The notes under the pieces were generated by a model, which saw only the letters and a list, made by a program, of their open reading frames with translations, was not told the origin of the DNA and made no database searches. A DNA stretch of 16,732 nt from Promethearchaeota archaeon (lineage in GTDB: Archaea; Asgardarchaeota; Lokiarchaeia; Sigynarchaeales; SOKP01). Shown here piece after piece: positions 7,624 through 14,444 of this stretch. Both the position numbers and the translations under genes were made by a program. Within the stretch, counting starts at the first letter, position 1, and every line of letters starts with the position of its first letter. The DNA lies in the NCBI GenBank assembly GCA_019894735.1, contig JAGXOB010000045.1, positions 1 through 16,732 on the forward strand, written 5' to 3'.

Positions 7624-7646
7624 AAAATTATTTAAAAAATAATTTT
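7624..7646 (-). terminator. Terminator of the membrane cytochrome gene
   Basis: The arms AAAATTATT (7624-7632) and AATAATTTT (7638-7646) are perfect inverted repeats around a 5-nt loop. Read on the minus strand they supply T-rich tracts about 40-60 nt after the stop codon at 7684, as expected of an archaeal T-tract terminator. Confidence 0.5.
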
Positions 7647-7683
7647 ATTTACATCATTTTTTTTTCTTTATATTATGAATTAT

Positions 7684-9009
7684 TTACAAACATCCCCAGA
7701 AAAACTTAACAGATTCGGGAGAAGTTAGAATTTGTTCATCTGCAGAGAGAAAAATATAAGAATTGCTAACTTCGTAAAGATATCCACATCTCCCTACTGC
7801 TTCGTCAGTATTTATTTTGCTAACAAAATAACTATGAACATAACTAGCGCCTCTGAAACTTTCATGCCACGTAAGTTCATACGTAATGTTTCCTAAGTCT
7901 CCCAAAGTCATAATAACATCCATAGCAGTAATTACATCGTTCTGGAAGGTTTCATTTCTCAAATTATGTGGAATAACTGTTACATTATAGAATTCTTCGC
8001 TAAAACTGTGTCCAGATATGTTAACTCTTGGAATAATTATCGTATTATTGTTAAAAGCATAACGGGAAACTTCTTCGGTGAAAAGTGAAAAAGCAGCGTT
8101 AATATACGATTCGCTTTCATGGTACATTACAATGCGCGTTCCTGGTTTCCAAGGATAATGGTCCATTCTAACCACATTATTTTCTATACTACCACCACTG
8201 TAATAGATATGATACCACCAATTATCAGAATTTCCATTTATAGAATTAATTACAAAAGTATCCATACTATTATTGAAGTGGGAACTTAAACTAATCTCAC
8301 CTGTTGAATTAAGATGCACAAGAATGTCATATGCGGAAAACGATCCATTTTGAAAAAGATCTGGACGAACGCTCTCAATCTCGTTTGGTTCAAACTCATA
8401 AAAATTTCCTCCAATACTGATTCCAGAATCCCCTAATCCAGGAGGAAGATCTATAAAGATTACCACGAGTGTTAAAGAAGGAATAAGGAAAACCAGAGAA
8501 AGATTAATACTCCAGTGATTCAATTTCTTTCTAGTAAGATAAAATCTCGCACCTATTCCAACATGAACTATCATAAATATGGAGAGTAGTATATCAAAAT
8601 CTACATGTAGAGTAAATGGTAAAAAATTTACTATGAATGGAAAAGAAATAGGATTTACAGGAGGGTAATATGACAGACCAGAAAGACTTATTAGAAACGC
8701 CATGACAATTATACCCCACTTAGTTATCTTTTGAAATAACCGTAAAGTGATAGTACTAGAGGTGTTATCTTTTTTAAGAGCAGTTATAATGCGACTCCAT
8801 CTGAAGTTTAAATAACGAATCGAAAAAGTAAAATGCACAATTAACGCTCCTGGAAAAATCCAACCAGTTATCAGATGCAGAAAAAGAAATAAGTCGTAAT
8901 CTGGAAACCATCTCCTCGTTGCAGCATAGCCTAAGAAGATCGTTATGAATGAAAATAGAGTTATTAACCATGAAGTAACTCGGTGTATTTTTAAACCATC
9001 AATCCACAT
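7684..9009 (-). CDS. Membrane protein: di-haem b-type cytochrome domain plus extracellular domain
   Basis: The 441-aa protein has about five membrane helices (12-30, 40-62, 96-115, 133-155, 168-188) and a C-terminal extracellular part of about 250 residues. Helix 2 carries His45 and His59 and helix 4 carries His135 and His149. Both pairs are 14 residues apart, the spacing of bis-histidine haem ligation in cytochrome b/b6-type four-helix bundles. This suggests a quinol- or membrane-linked electron carrier with two stacked haems. The outer domain (from about 195) is rich in N-glycosylation sequons (eight Asn-x-Ser/Thr) and has two Cys (408, 439 or 440). A segment with YDILVHLN, INGNSDNWWYHIYY and WKPGTRIVMYHE is reminiscent of DUF4430-like ligand-binding folds, but that is weak. 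The start ATG has a purine-rich AAGGAAGG about 8 nt upstream. No partner oxidoreductase gene is adjacent. Confidence 0.65.
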   Translation of the reverse strand: MWIDGLKIHRVTSWLITLFSFITIFLGYAATRRWFPDYDLFLFLHLITGWIFPGALIVHFTFSIRYLNFRWSRIITALKKDNTSSTITLRLFQKITKWGIIVMAFLISLSGLSYYPPVNPISFPFIVNFLPFTLHVDFDILLSIFMIVHVGIGARFYLTRKKLNHWSINLSLVFLIPSLTLVVIFIDLPPGLGDSGISIGGNFYEFEPNEIESVRPDLFQNGSFSAYDILVHLNSTGEISLSSHFNNSMDTFVINSINGNSDNWWYHIYYSGGSIENNVVRMDHYPWKPGTRIVMYHESESYINAAFSLFTEEVSRYAFNNNTIIIPRVNISGHSFSEEFYNVTVIPHNLRNETFQNDVITAMDVIMTLGDLGNITYELTWHESFRGASYVHSYFVSKINTDEAVGRCGYLYEVSNSYIFLSADEQILTSPESVKFFWGCL

Positions 9010-9135
9010 CTTAACCTTCCTTTTAGAGAAGAAAAATGAGAGAACTTTTTAAAATTTCTTATAATGTTTTAAACATAAATTTTTCTCAATTTTTTCATCT
9101 TGTTTAATATTTTAAAAAACCGGAAGTCTTAAAGA

Positions 9136-9145
9136 TTATTTAAAT
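9136..9145 (+). promoter_or_regulatory. Candidate TATA box for the TTG-start gene
   Basis: TTATTTAAAT lies after the purine-rich AAAGA, about 55 nt upstream of the TTG at 9197. It would give a leader of roughly 25-30 nt, within which GAAGGGTTAAGGG could act as a weak ribosome-binding site. Confidence 0.35.
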
Positions 9146-9196
9146 CCTTGTTGATTTTTAAGTTTGAACATCTGAAGGGTTAAGGGTTGAGTAAAA

Positions 9197-9655
9197 TTGC
9201 AATCAGAAGAAAGTAAGATTAAATTTTACGACAAATTAAAAGATTACAACGGTCAGATTTATACAGGGATGAAAATAGGGGGCACCCATAAGTGGCACTA
9301 TAATAATGGTAAATGGCTTGAAACAAAAGTTGCCCCAGATCAATGGACTTTCAATTTTCAAAGTATAAAAACCCGATTTCAATCAGCACCTATGAATTCA
9401 GGTGCTAAACTAAACACAAAATATCATTGGTATATGATCGCAGATCAAATTGCTTCGAAGCTCGATGCTAACTCATATTTAACTAATATGAAAGGTATTA
9501 AATTTAAAATTGGTCATAAAAGACCGAATTGGAAAACTTTCAGCTATAATTACCCGGAACAAGAATCTTACAAAGACCGTATTATTAAAATATTGGAGAA
9601 AACTTTGGAAAATTTAAAAAATGAAAAGATAGGAATAGGAAAATTTACATTTTAG
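9197..9655 (+). CDS. Uncharacterised conserved-looking protein, TTG start
   Basis: The 152-aa soluble protein has no recognised domain. It is rich in aromatic residues and Lys. Distinct blocks are YNGQIYTGMKIGGTHKWHY (17-35), WLETKVAPDQWTFNFQS (40-56), MNSGAKLNTKYHWYMIADQ (66-84) and GIKFKIGHKRPNW (100-112), then a charged C-terminal helix (KDRIIKILEKTLENLKNEK). The pattern of invariant-looking Trp, His and Gly suggests a compact fold with a nucleic acid or ligand surface, but this is inference. The start at TTG 9197 is chosen because an in-frame stop lies three codons upstream and the next in-frame ATG (9269) would remove the N-terminal helix. It converges on the membrane-anchored methyltransferase with a 2-nt gap. 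Confidence 0.7.
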   Translation: MQSEESKIKFYDKLKDYNGQIYTGMKIGGTHKWHYNNGKWLETKVAPDQWTFNFQSIKTRFQSAPMNSGAKLNTKYHWYMIADQIASKLDANSYLTNMKGIKFKIGHKRPNWKTFSYNYPEQESYKDRIIKILEKTLENLKNEKIGIGKFTF

Positions 9656-9657
9656 GA

Positions 9658-10317
9658 TTAGTTTTTAATGAAATTTAGTTGGTATACGAAAAAATTTCCA
9701 AATCCTTCTAAAAAATCTAATCCTGCCGTTGTTGCCCATTTTTTCTCGGTTTTTCTTAAAGGATAATCAGGATCAATAAATAATTCGCATAATGATACAA
9801 TTCCTCCTGGTTTAAGGATTCTTTTGAATTCTCTTAAGGCATGAACAGGATCAGGTATTTCTGGTAGACAAGTAACAGCAAAGATTCTATCAACGCTTTC
9901 GTTTTCGAAAGAAAGTTTATGGACATCATCAATTTTTGGAATAATATTTGAAATTTTCTCAGCCTTTACTCTTTGCTTTAATCTTTTGATTATATATTCT
10001 TGAATATCAATTGCATAGACTTTCCCATTAGGCAGCAGTTTTTCTGCTACAGCTTTAGTATAACTTCCCTTTCCGGGTCCAACTTCGACAACAATCATTC
10101 CTGGTTTGAGGTCCATATTATTTGCAATGCTCTTAGGTTTTTGAATAAATTTCCGCCTCCAAGCATTATCTATTAAACGAGTGGCAAAAGCAGGTATAGG
10201 AAATTTATGTATTTTCCTAATTATTCTTACTATTACTAACAAGAAAAACAAGAAACACAAAAATACAATTAGTATTATATAAAATGCTACTCCGATAATA
10301 GATTCCCAGTTATCCAT
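9658..10317 (-). CDS. Membrane-anchored class I SAM methyltransferase
   Basis: The 219-aa protein has one N-terminal membrane helix (about 8-31, very hydrophobic) followed by a basic stretch (RIIRKIHK), placing the enzyme domain in the cytoplasm by the positive-inside rule. The catalytic domain has motif I VVEVGPGKGSYT (76-87), Asp104 at the end of strand 2 (YAIDIQ), IDDVHKLSFENESVDRIF (motif II region), and RILKPGGIVSLCELFIDPDYPLR, a UbiE-like arrangement. Membrane anchoring suggests a lipid, quinone or isoprenoid acceptor, by inference only. It is divergent from the DUF2156 gene (110 nt between starts), which can also be a membrane-lipid-associated family in bacteria, so shared regulation is possible. 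The stop nearly abuts that of the convergent TTG-start gene. Confidence 0.85.
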   Translation of the reverse strand: MDNWESIIGVAFYIILIVFLCFLFFLLVIVRIIRKIHKFPIPAFATRLIDNAWRRKFIQKPKSIANNMDLKPGMIVVEVGPGKGSYTKAVAEKLLPNGKVYAIDIQEYIIKRLKQRVKAEKISNIIPKIDDVHKLSFENESVDRIFAVTCLPEIPDPVHALREFKRILKPGGIVSLCELFIDPDYPLRKTEKKWATTAGLDFLEGFGNFFVYQLNFIKN

Positions 10318-10427
10318 TTTGTATTATCTCTAGATTGATAGTAAAAAAATAACTTTCTTTATTCATTAAATTTTACTAGGTAACTCAAAACAGAAAAAAA
10401 TTTAACAAATTCTAGCTATTCATATTC

Positions 10428-11354
10428 ATGGATTTAGACTTAGCCAAAGAAATAAAACTTGAGGATCAAGCCTTATTTAAGAGTTATTTTGAAAAATACC
10501 CCCCTCAAACATCTGAGTTTACTTTTACGAACTTATATATGTGGAGGAATTTTTATAGTTTTAATTTTATGGAGTGGAAAGAACACTTATTACTCTTCTC
10601 ACGTAACATTTTTGAGAGTAGGAAAATCCCTGCATCAGGAAATAAAAAAGCTCTCTATTTTTTCCCTCCGGTAGGACCTAATCCTTCAGACATCATCATA
10701 TCTCTTTTTGAAGATTTAAAAGATGCAGAATTCCATAGAGTTCCTGAACAAATTTCCGAAAATGTGAGGAATCACATTAAGTTTTCTTCTTTAGATATCG
10801 ATATATTGGAAGATAGAGACAATTGGGACTATGTTTACGAGTTAGAAAACCTTAAGAACTTACCAGGAAATCAATACCGCCAAAATAGGAGGTGGTTAAA
10901 CAAATTTTTAGAAAGTTATGATTATGATTTCAAAGTTTTAACTGAGAACGAAGTAGAGTTGTGTAAAAAACTACAGCTCGAGTGGTGTGTTCTAAGACGG
11001 TGTGAAGATGACGAAGAGCTAAAGGAAGAGGAACAAGCAATTTACGACGCGTTAGATAATTTTACAGCTTTAGGTTTTCAAGGGGCAGTAATCTGTGTTG
11101 ATGATAAATGTGCTGCTTACACATTCGGAGAAATGTTAAACCCACAAACTCTAGTAATTCACGTAGAAAAAGCTCATATGGATTACGAAGGAGCCTATCA
11201 AGCAATAGGTAATTTATTTCTAAAAAATATTGTTAAAGATGTTATTTACATTAACCGAGAGCAAGATTTAGGCGTTCCTGGGCTAAGGAGGGCAAAAGAA
11301 TCGTATAAACCCATTCGAATGGAAAAAAAGAGCATAGTCTATCGAAAAACATAG
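10428..11354 (+). CDS. DUF2156 (LPG_synthase_C-like, GNAT-fold) protein
   Basis: The 308-aa soluble protein belongs to the DUF2156 family, which has a tandem GNAT-like fold and is related to the C-terminal domain of bacterial phosphatidylglycerol lysyltransferase. Signature segments are SEFTFTNLYMWR (29-40), NLKNLPGNQYRQNRRWLNKF (141-160), AAYTFGEML (229-237), HVEKAHMDYEGAYQAI (245-260) and YINREQDLGVPGLRRAKESY (274-293). Full-length bacterial synthases have a membrane flippase part; here it is absent, so this is the stand-alone form, which probably transfers an acyl or aminoacyl group to an unknown acceptor. The ATG at 10428 has A/T-rich TATA-like sequence (10398-10408) about 24 nt upstream and may be leaderless. 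It is transcribed alone; the HerA gene follows after 125 nt with its own promoter. Confidence 0.85.
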   Translation: MDLDLAKEIKLEDQALFKSYFEKYPPQTSEFTFTNLYMWRNFYSFNFMEWKEHLLLFSRNIFESRKIPASGNKKALYFFPPVGPNPSDIIISLFEDLKDAEFHRVPEQISENVRNHIKFSSLDIDILEDRDNWDYVYELENLKNLPGNQYRQNRRWLNKFLESYDYDFKVLTENEVELCKKLQLEWCVLRRCEDDEELKEEEQAIYDALDNFTALGFQGAVICVDDKCAAYTFGEMLNPQTLVIHVEKAHMDYEGAYQAIGNLFLKNIVKDVIYINREQDLGVPGLRRAKESYKPIRMEKKSIVYRKT

Positions 11355-11375
11355 AAAACAGTAATTGGTTTTATG

Positions 11376-11387
11376 AAAGTTTAAATA
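11376..11387 (+). promoter_or_regulatory. Candidate BRE/TATA promoter of the HerA-like gene
   Basis: AAAGTTTAAATA combines a purine-rich BRE-like start with a TATA-like core, 93-104 nt before the ATG at 11480, giving a leader of about 70 nt. A weaker A/T-rich element (ATATAATACT, 11441-11450) lies nearer the start, so the position is uncertain. Confidence 0.35.
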
Positions 11388-11479
11388 CCTTCTTTAAATT
11401 GGTGAAATTAGGTAGAAATAATTAATATATTTGAATTTACATATAATACTAAAATAAATCAAAATTAATGTGAGTTATA

Positions 11480-13177
11480 ATGTCAGATGAAGAAAATTAT
11501 AATAAGCAAGGAAAGGCGGATAAAGTAGGAAATCTAACTGGAAAAACTACTACTCACACAGTTCAAGTTCAATTTTCTGACCCTACAATAGAACGAAATG
11601 CGTATTTTGTAATCTACGGAGAAAAAGACGAAGAAGGAAAGAGAGCTGAGTACATGTTAAATATTAAATCCATGTGGTCTGAGGCGAAAGGAATGCTTGC
11701 AGACTTACAGGTTTGTGGAGAGAGACCAAAAAGACCGTTCGATATAGGAGCGGAAGTTTATCGAGCAAGCAAGCTTCAAATTACCACTTTATTAGGAATA
11801 TCCAATCCACCTGAAGAATCTGTTTCTATTGGGAAATTAATTGGTTATGAATTTGATGTGAATTTATTAGTTAAGAACTTTGGGAGAATTTTTATTACCG
11901 GAAAATCCGGATCAGGAAAGAGTTACACGATGGGCGTACTCTGCGAAGAATTTATGAAAAAGGGTATTCCTCTGGTAATCCTTGACAGACATGGCGAATA
12001 CGGGAGTCTAAAAGTAAAAGCAGGAGAAGATGAAGGAGCTGAAGGAGTTAAAGAAGAAAGCGAATTTGTGAGTAGTATTATTGAGTACTCTGATATAAGC
12101 GTAAATAAAGGAGGAGATATCGATGTAGAATACTTGTTTTCGCTAGACGCTACCGATATTGTTGCTCCAAATTTATGTTCAATTGTAAACATGAGAGGTA
12201 TGGATTTAAACGTACAAGAAATGATTGCGGGGAAGCTTCTGAAGAAATTATATCAAGCTAGTACGGGTAGGAGAATTGCTCCGTTTTACTTATTGCTTGA
12301 CGAAGCTCATTTATTTGCCGGAAAGAAACAAAGCGAGACGTGTGAAATTGTAAAATTATTCTCACAAGAGGGTCGCAAGTTCGGTGCTAATTTAATCATC
12401 GGCACCCAAAGACCTCAGTTACTAGACACAACTATAAGAGCACAAGCAGGAAGTTGGGTCGTCCATAACTTAACCGATATTCGAGATATTGAAGTTACCA
12501 TTTCAAGCGCAGAGGATTTAACACGGAGTAACAAAACAGATATTCAAGGGTTAGATAAAGGTGAATCGATCTTATGCGGGGAAGCAATTAAAGGAATACC
12601 TCTATTTGTAAAAATACGCAAAAGGACAACAGCTCATGGTGGAATCGGTTTTAATCCGCTTGATTATCTTTCAAAAAATACAGTAGAAGAACTTCAAAAG
12701 CGTAAGCAAAAGATCCTAGGAGAAAAAAGCGCTAACGAATTAGAAACGGGAAAAACTATTTTTGAAGAAATTACTGCGCCAAAGACTTCCGTAGAATATT
12801 TAGACCAGATTGCGTTCTTAAAAGTTAGAATAAAGGAGTTGGAAGACGAAATAGGAATGCTAAAAGAAAGGATAATAGATATTGAAGAAGGAGAGGAAGG
12901 TTCATTATCAATAGATAACATTACTGGTGACGATGCGATTGAAGACCTACAAACAGAATTGAAAGTGTGGAGGGAAAAATATAAGTATCTTAAAGAAAAT
13001 ATGGAAAATCCAGACTCCGCTTTGTCTTCAGGAGAGGGGAATACTGAATTGATTCTTGAGCTTCAAAACAGAGCAATTGAATTGGACGCTCAAGTAAAGA
13101 AATTTAAGTCTCAGTACACTGATGCACTTCTTTTAGCAGAAAAGGCAATTAACGAATTAAAAAAGCGAAAAGGATAG
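11480..13177 (+). CDS. herA: HerA-like FtsK-fold ATPase with C-terminal coiled coil
   Basis: The 565-aa protein is a hexameric-type P-loop ATPase of the HerA/DUF87 group. Known relatives pump DNA and act with the NurA nuclease and Mre11-Rad50 in DNA end resection. An N-terminal β-barrel-like region (about 25-125) precedes Walker A GKSGSGKS (141-148), the HGEYG motif (171-175), Walker B LLLDEAHLF (271-279), and sensor-like GTQRP (308-312). An Arg at about 346-349 (TRSNK) falls in the usual trans-acting region. The last 150 residues (about 400-565) are highly charged and heptad-like (for example FLKVRIKELEDEIGMLKERI), a predicted coiled coil beyond the usual HerA C-terminus; the linker is Asp/Glu rich. 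No nurA, mre11 or rad50 gene is in this window. The start at 11480 is preceded by TGTGAG, a weak ribosome-binding site. Confidence 0.87.
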   Translation: MSDEENYNKQGKADKVGNLTGKTTTHTVQVQFSDPTIERNAYFVIYGEKDEEGKRAEYMLNIKSMWSEAKGMLADLQVCGERPKRPFDIGAEVYRASKLQITTLLGISNPPEESVSIGKLIGYEFDVNLLVKNFGRIFITGKSGSGKSYTMGVLCEEFMKKGIPLVILDRHGEYGSLKVKAGEDEGAEGVKEESEFVSSIIEYSDISVNKGGDIDVEYLFSLDATDIVAPNLCSIVNMRGMDLNVQEMIAGKLLKKLYQASTGRRIAPFYLLLDEAHLFAGKKQSETCEIVKLFSQEGRKFGANLIIGTQRPQLLDTTIRAQAGSWVVHNLTDIRDIEVTISSAEDLTRSNKTDIQGLDKGESILCGEAIKGIPLFVKIRKRTTAHGGIGFNPLDYLSKNTVEELQKRKQKILGEKSANELETGKTIFEEITAPKTSVEYLDQIAFLKVRIKELEDEIGMLKERIIDIEEGEEGSLSIDNITGDDAIEDLQTELKVWREKYKYLKENMENPDSALSSGEGNTELILELQNRAIELDAQVKKFKSQYTDALLLAEKAINELKKRKG

Positions 13178-13312
13178 TACCTATAACTAACTTCTTACTT
13201 TATAATTAAAACACTACAATTCTTTTCTATTTTCATATTTACACTTAGATTATTAAGATAAGTTAAGAAATCATTAATTTTAATTTAGATACCTCAAATT
13301 ATTACTTATTGT

Positions 13313-13320
13313 TATTATAT
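13313..13320 (+). promoter_or_regulatory. TATA box of the M42 peptidase gene
   Basis: TATTATAT is centred 26 nt before the ATG at 13343, the spacing for a leaderless transcript. No Shine-Dalgarno is seen between it and the start. Confidence 0.45.
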
Positions 13321-13342
13321 CAAATGAAAAACAAGTGTTATT

Positions 13343-14410
13343 ATGGATATAAAAAGTATTAAATCTCTCCAAGAAGAATTATCTACTCTTATTGGAGTAT
13401 CTGGTCACGAGGACGATGTTAGTAGTTTTATTTTGAATTTAATTGAGAGAGAGAATCTAGCTGATAAAGCTTGGATTGACCCTCTAGGAAATGTTCTTGC
13501 AATAAAAAAGGGGACAAATGGGGAAGACAGAATTTTATTAGATGCCCACATAGACGAAATAGGGTTTATGGTTTCTCATATTGAAAAGAGCGGATTTTTA
13601 AGATTTGTTCCAATTGGAGGTTGGGATAAAAGAATTTTATTAGGTCAATCTGTCGTGGTTCGCTCTAATCTTGGAGAGAGATTTCACGGAATTATTGGCT
13701 CAAAACCCCCCCATCTTACATCATTAAACGAAAGAAAGAAGATTGTAGAAATTTCCGATATGTATATTGACATAGGAATGAATTCAATAGATGAGGTTAA
13801 GAATAATAATATAACCATAGGAACAACTGGCACACTCTTTTCTCAGTTTTTAGACTTTCCAAATAATATGGTTCGCGGTAAAGCTTTTGATGATCGTACT
13901 GGAGTTAACGTACTCATTCAGATTTTAAGACTACTCAAGGAAAATTTATCGTTTAAAGGAACAGTATTATTTAATTTTGCAGTCCAAGAAGAAGTAGGAG
14001 GGAGAGGAGCGATCACTGGAGCTTTTAAACTCGAGCCTACAATTGCTATTGCTATAGAAAATACCACAGCTGCTGATGTTCCAGGTATAAGAGACGCAGA
14101 AATCCCAGCATATATAGGAAAAGGTCCTGCAATTACAGTCGCAGATATATCAATTATATGTAGTCCAAAAGTTAACGAAAGGCTTGTGAAAAACGCTGAA
14201 CTTGACAATATTCCATACCAATTTAAGAAACCTATGTATGGAGGAACCGACGCGGGCAAGATTCATATTACTCGTGCGGGTGTGCCCAGTACTGTGGTTT
14301 CAGTACCTTGTAGGTATATTCATTCTCCGACATCGCTATTAAAATTAGATGATATTCTTAAGACTGTTCATATTATTGACGCGTTCATACGAAATAAAGC
14401 TGATGTCTAA
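13343..14410 (+). CDS. M42-family aminopeptidase (TET/FrvX-like)
   Basis: The 355-aa di-metal aminopeptidase is of the type that self-assembles into tetrahedral (TET) complexes and trims peptides released by the proteasome. Metal and catalytic residues are all visible: His69 and Asp71 (LLDAHIDEIG), Asp183 in GKAFDDRTG, Glu216-Glu217 in VQEEVGGRGA (Glu216 catalytic), Glu239 in AIENTTAADVPG, and His327 in YIHSPTSLLK. The insert domain (about 85-175) carries the GWDKRILLGQ and FHGIIGSKPPH blocks typical of the family. Length is normal. Substrate preference (Glu, Leu or Lys) cannot be told. It has its own TATA box, and its 3' end shares a bidirectional terminator with the convergent OFA transporter. 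Together with PAN and M20 it forms a set of peptide-turnover genes in the window, though not one operon. Confidence 0.93.
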   Translation: MDIKSIKSLQEELSTLIGVSGHEDDVSSFILNLIERENLADKAWIDPLGNVLAIKKGTNGEDRILLDAHIDEIGFMVSHIEKSGFLRFVPIGGWDKRILLGQSVVVRSNLGERFHGIIGSKPPHLTSLNERKKIVEISDMYIDIGMNSIDEVKNNNITIGTTGTLFSQFLDFPNNMVRGKAFDDRTGVNVLIQILRLLKENLSFKGTVLFNFAVQEEVGGRGAITGAFKLEPTIAIAIENTTAADVPGIRDAEIPAYIGKGPAITVADISIICSPKVNERLVKNAELDNIPYQFKKPMYGGTDAGKIHITRAGVPSTVVSVPCRYIHSPTSLLKLDDILKTVHIIDAFIRNKADV

Positions 14411-14425
14411 GGAAAAAAGAAAATA

Positions 14426-14444
14426 AAAAATTATTTTAATTTTT
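14426..14444. terminator. Bidirectional terminator between M42 gene and OFA transporter gene
   Basis: AAAAATTA (14426-14433), TTT, TAATTTTT (14437-14444) form a perfect 8-bp inverted repeat in the 32-nt gap between convergent stop codons. Each strand reads into a T-run, so it can end both transcripts. Its right end overlaps the first bases of the OFA stop codon (14443-14445). Confidence 0.55.

Larger units (their letters stand above)
7149..7683. other. 535-nt intergenic region without a convincing gene
   Basis: This is the longest non-coding stretch in the window. The right edge (7618-7680) holds the terminator of the membrane cytochrome gene and the left edge should hold the promoter of the fusion/PAN operon (A/T runs around 7160-7200). 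Between them are only frames of 12-20 codons, the longest from ATG 7490 to TAA 7552 (20 residues, with two Cys). There is a perfect 7-bp hairpin (7514-7530) and a short direct repeat of CTATAATTT (7419-7427 and 7434-7442). I see no tRNA, CRISPR or mobile-element ends. A small RNA or leader is possible but unsupported. Confidence 0.5.

Noticed and set aside
7149..7683. tRNA, CRISPR or insertion-sequence remnant in the large gap
   Set aside because: No cloverleaf, no regularly spaced repeats and no terminal inverted repeats with flanking duplications were seen; the short repeats are too small.
11923..12921. Minus-strand frames of 89 and 75 codons (11923-12192 and 12694-12921) inside the HerA-like gene
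   Set aside because: Ser- and Ile-rich shadow translations of a charged, Lys/Glu-rich protein; no independent support.
13918..14259. 113-codon minus-strand frame inside the M42 peptidase gene
   Set aside because: Antisense to conserved catalytic motifs of M42; low-complexity hydrophobic translation and no start signals.
13343..14410. Loss of a metal ligand in the M42 peptidase because Glu239 replaces Asp
   Set aside because: Glu is common at this position in M42 members with the ENTTAADVPG type context, so it is not a defect.
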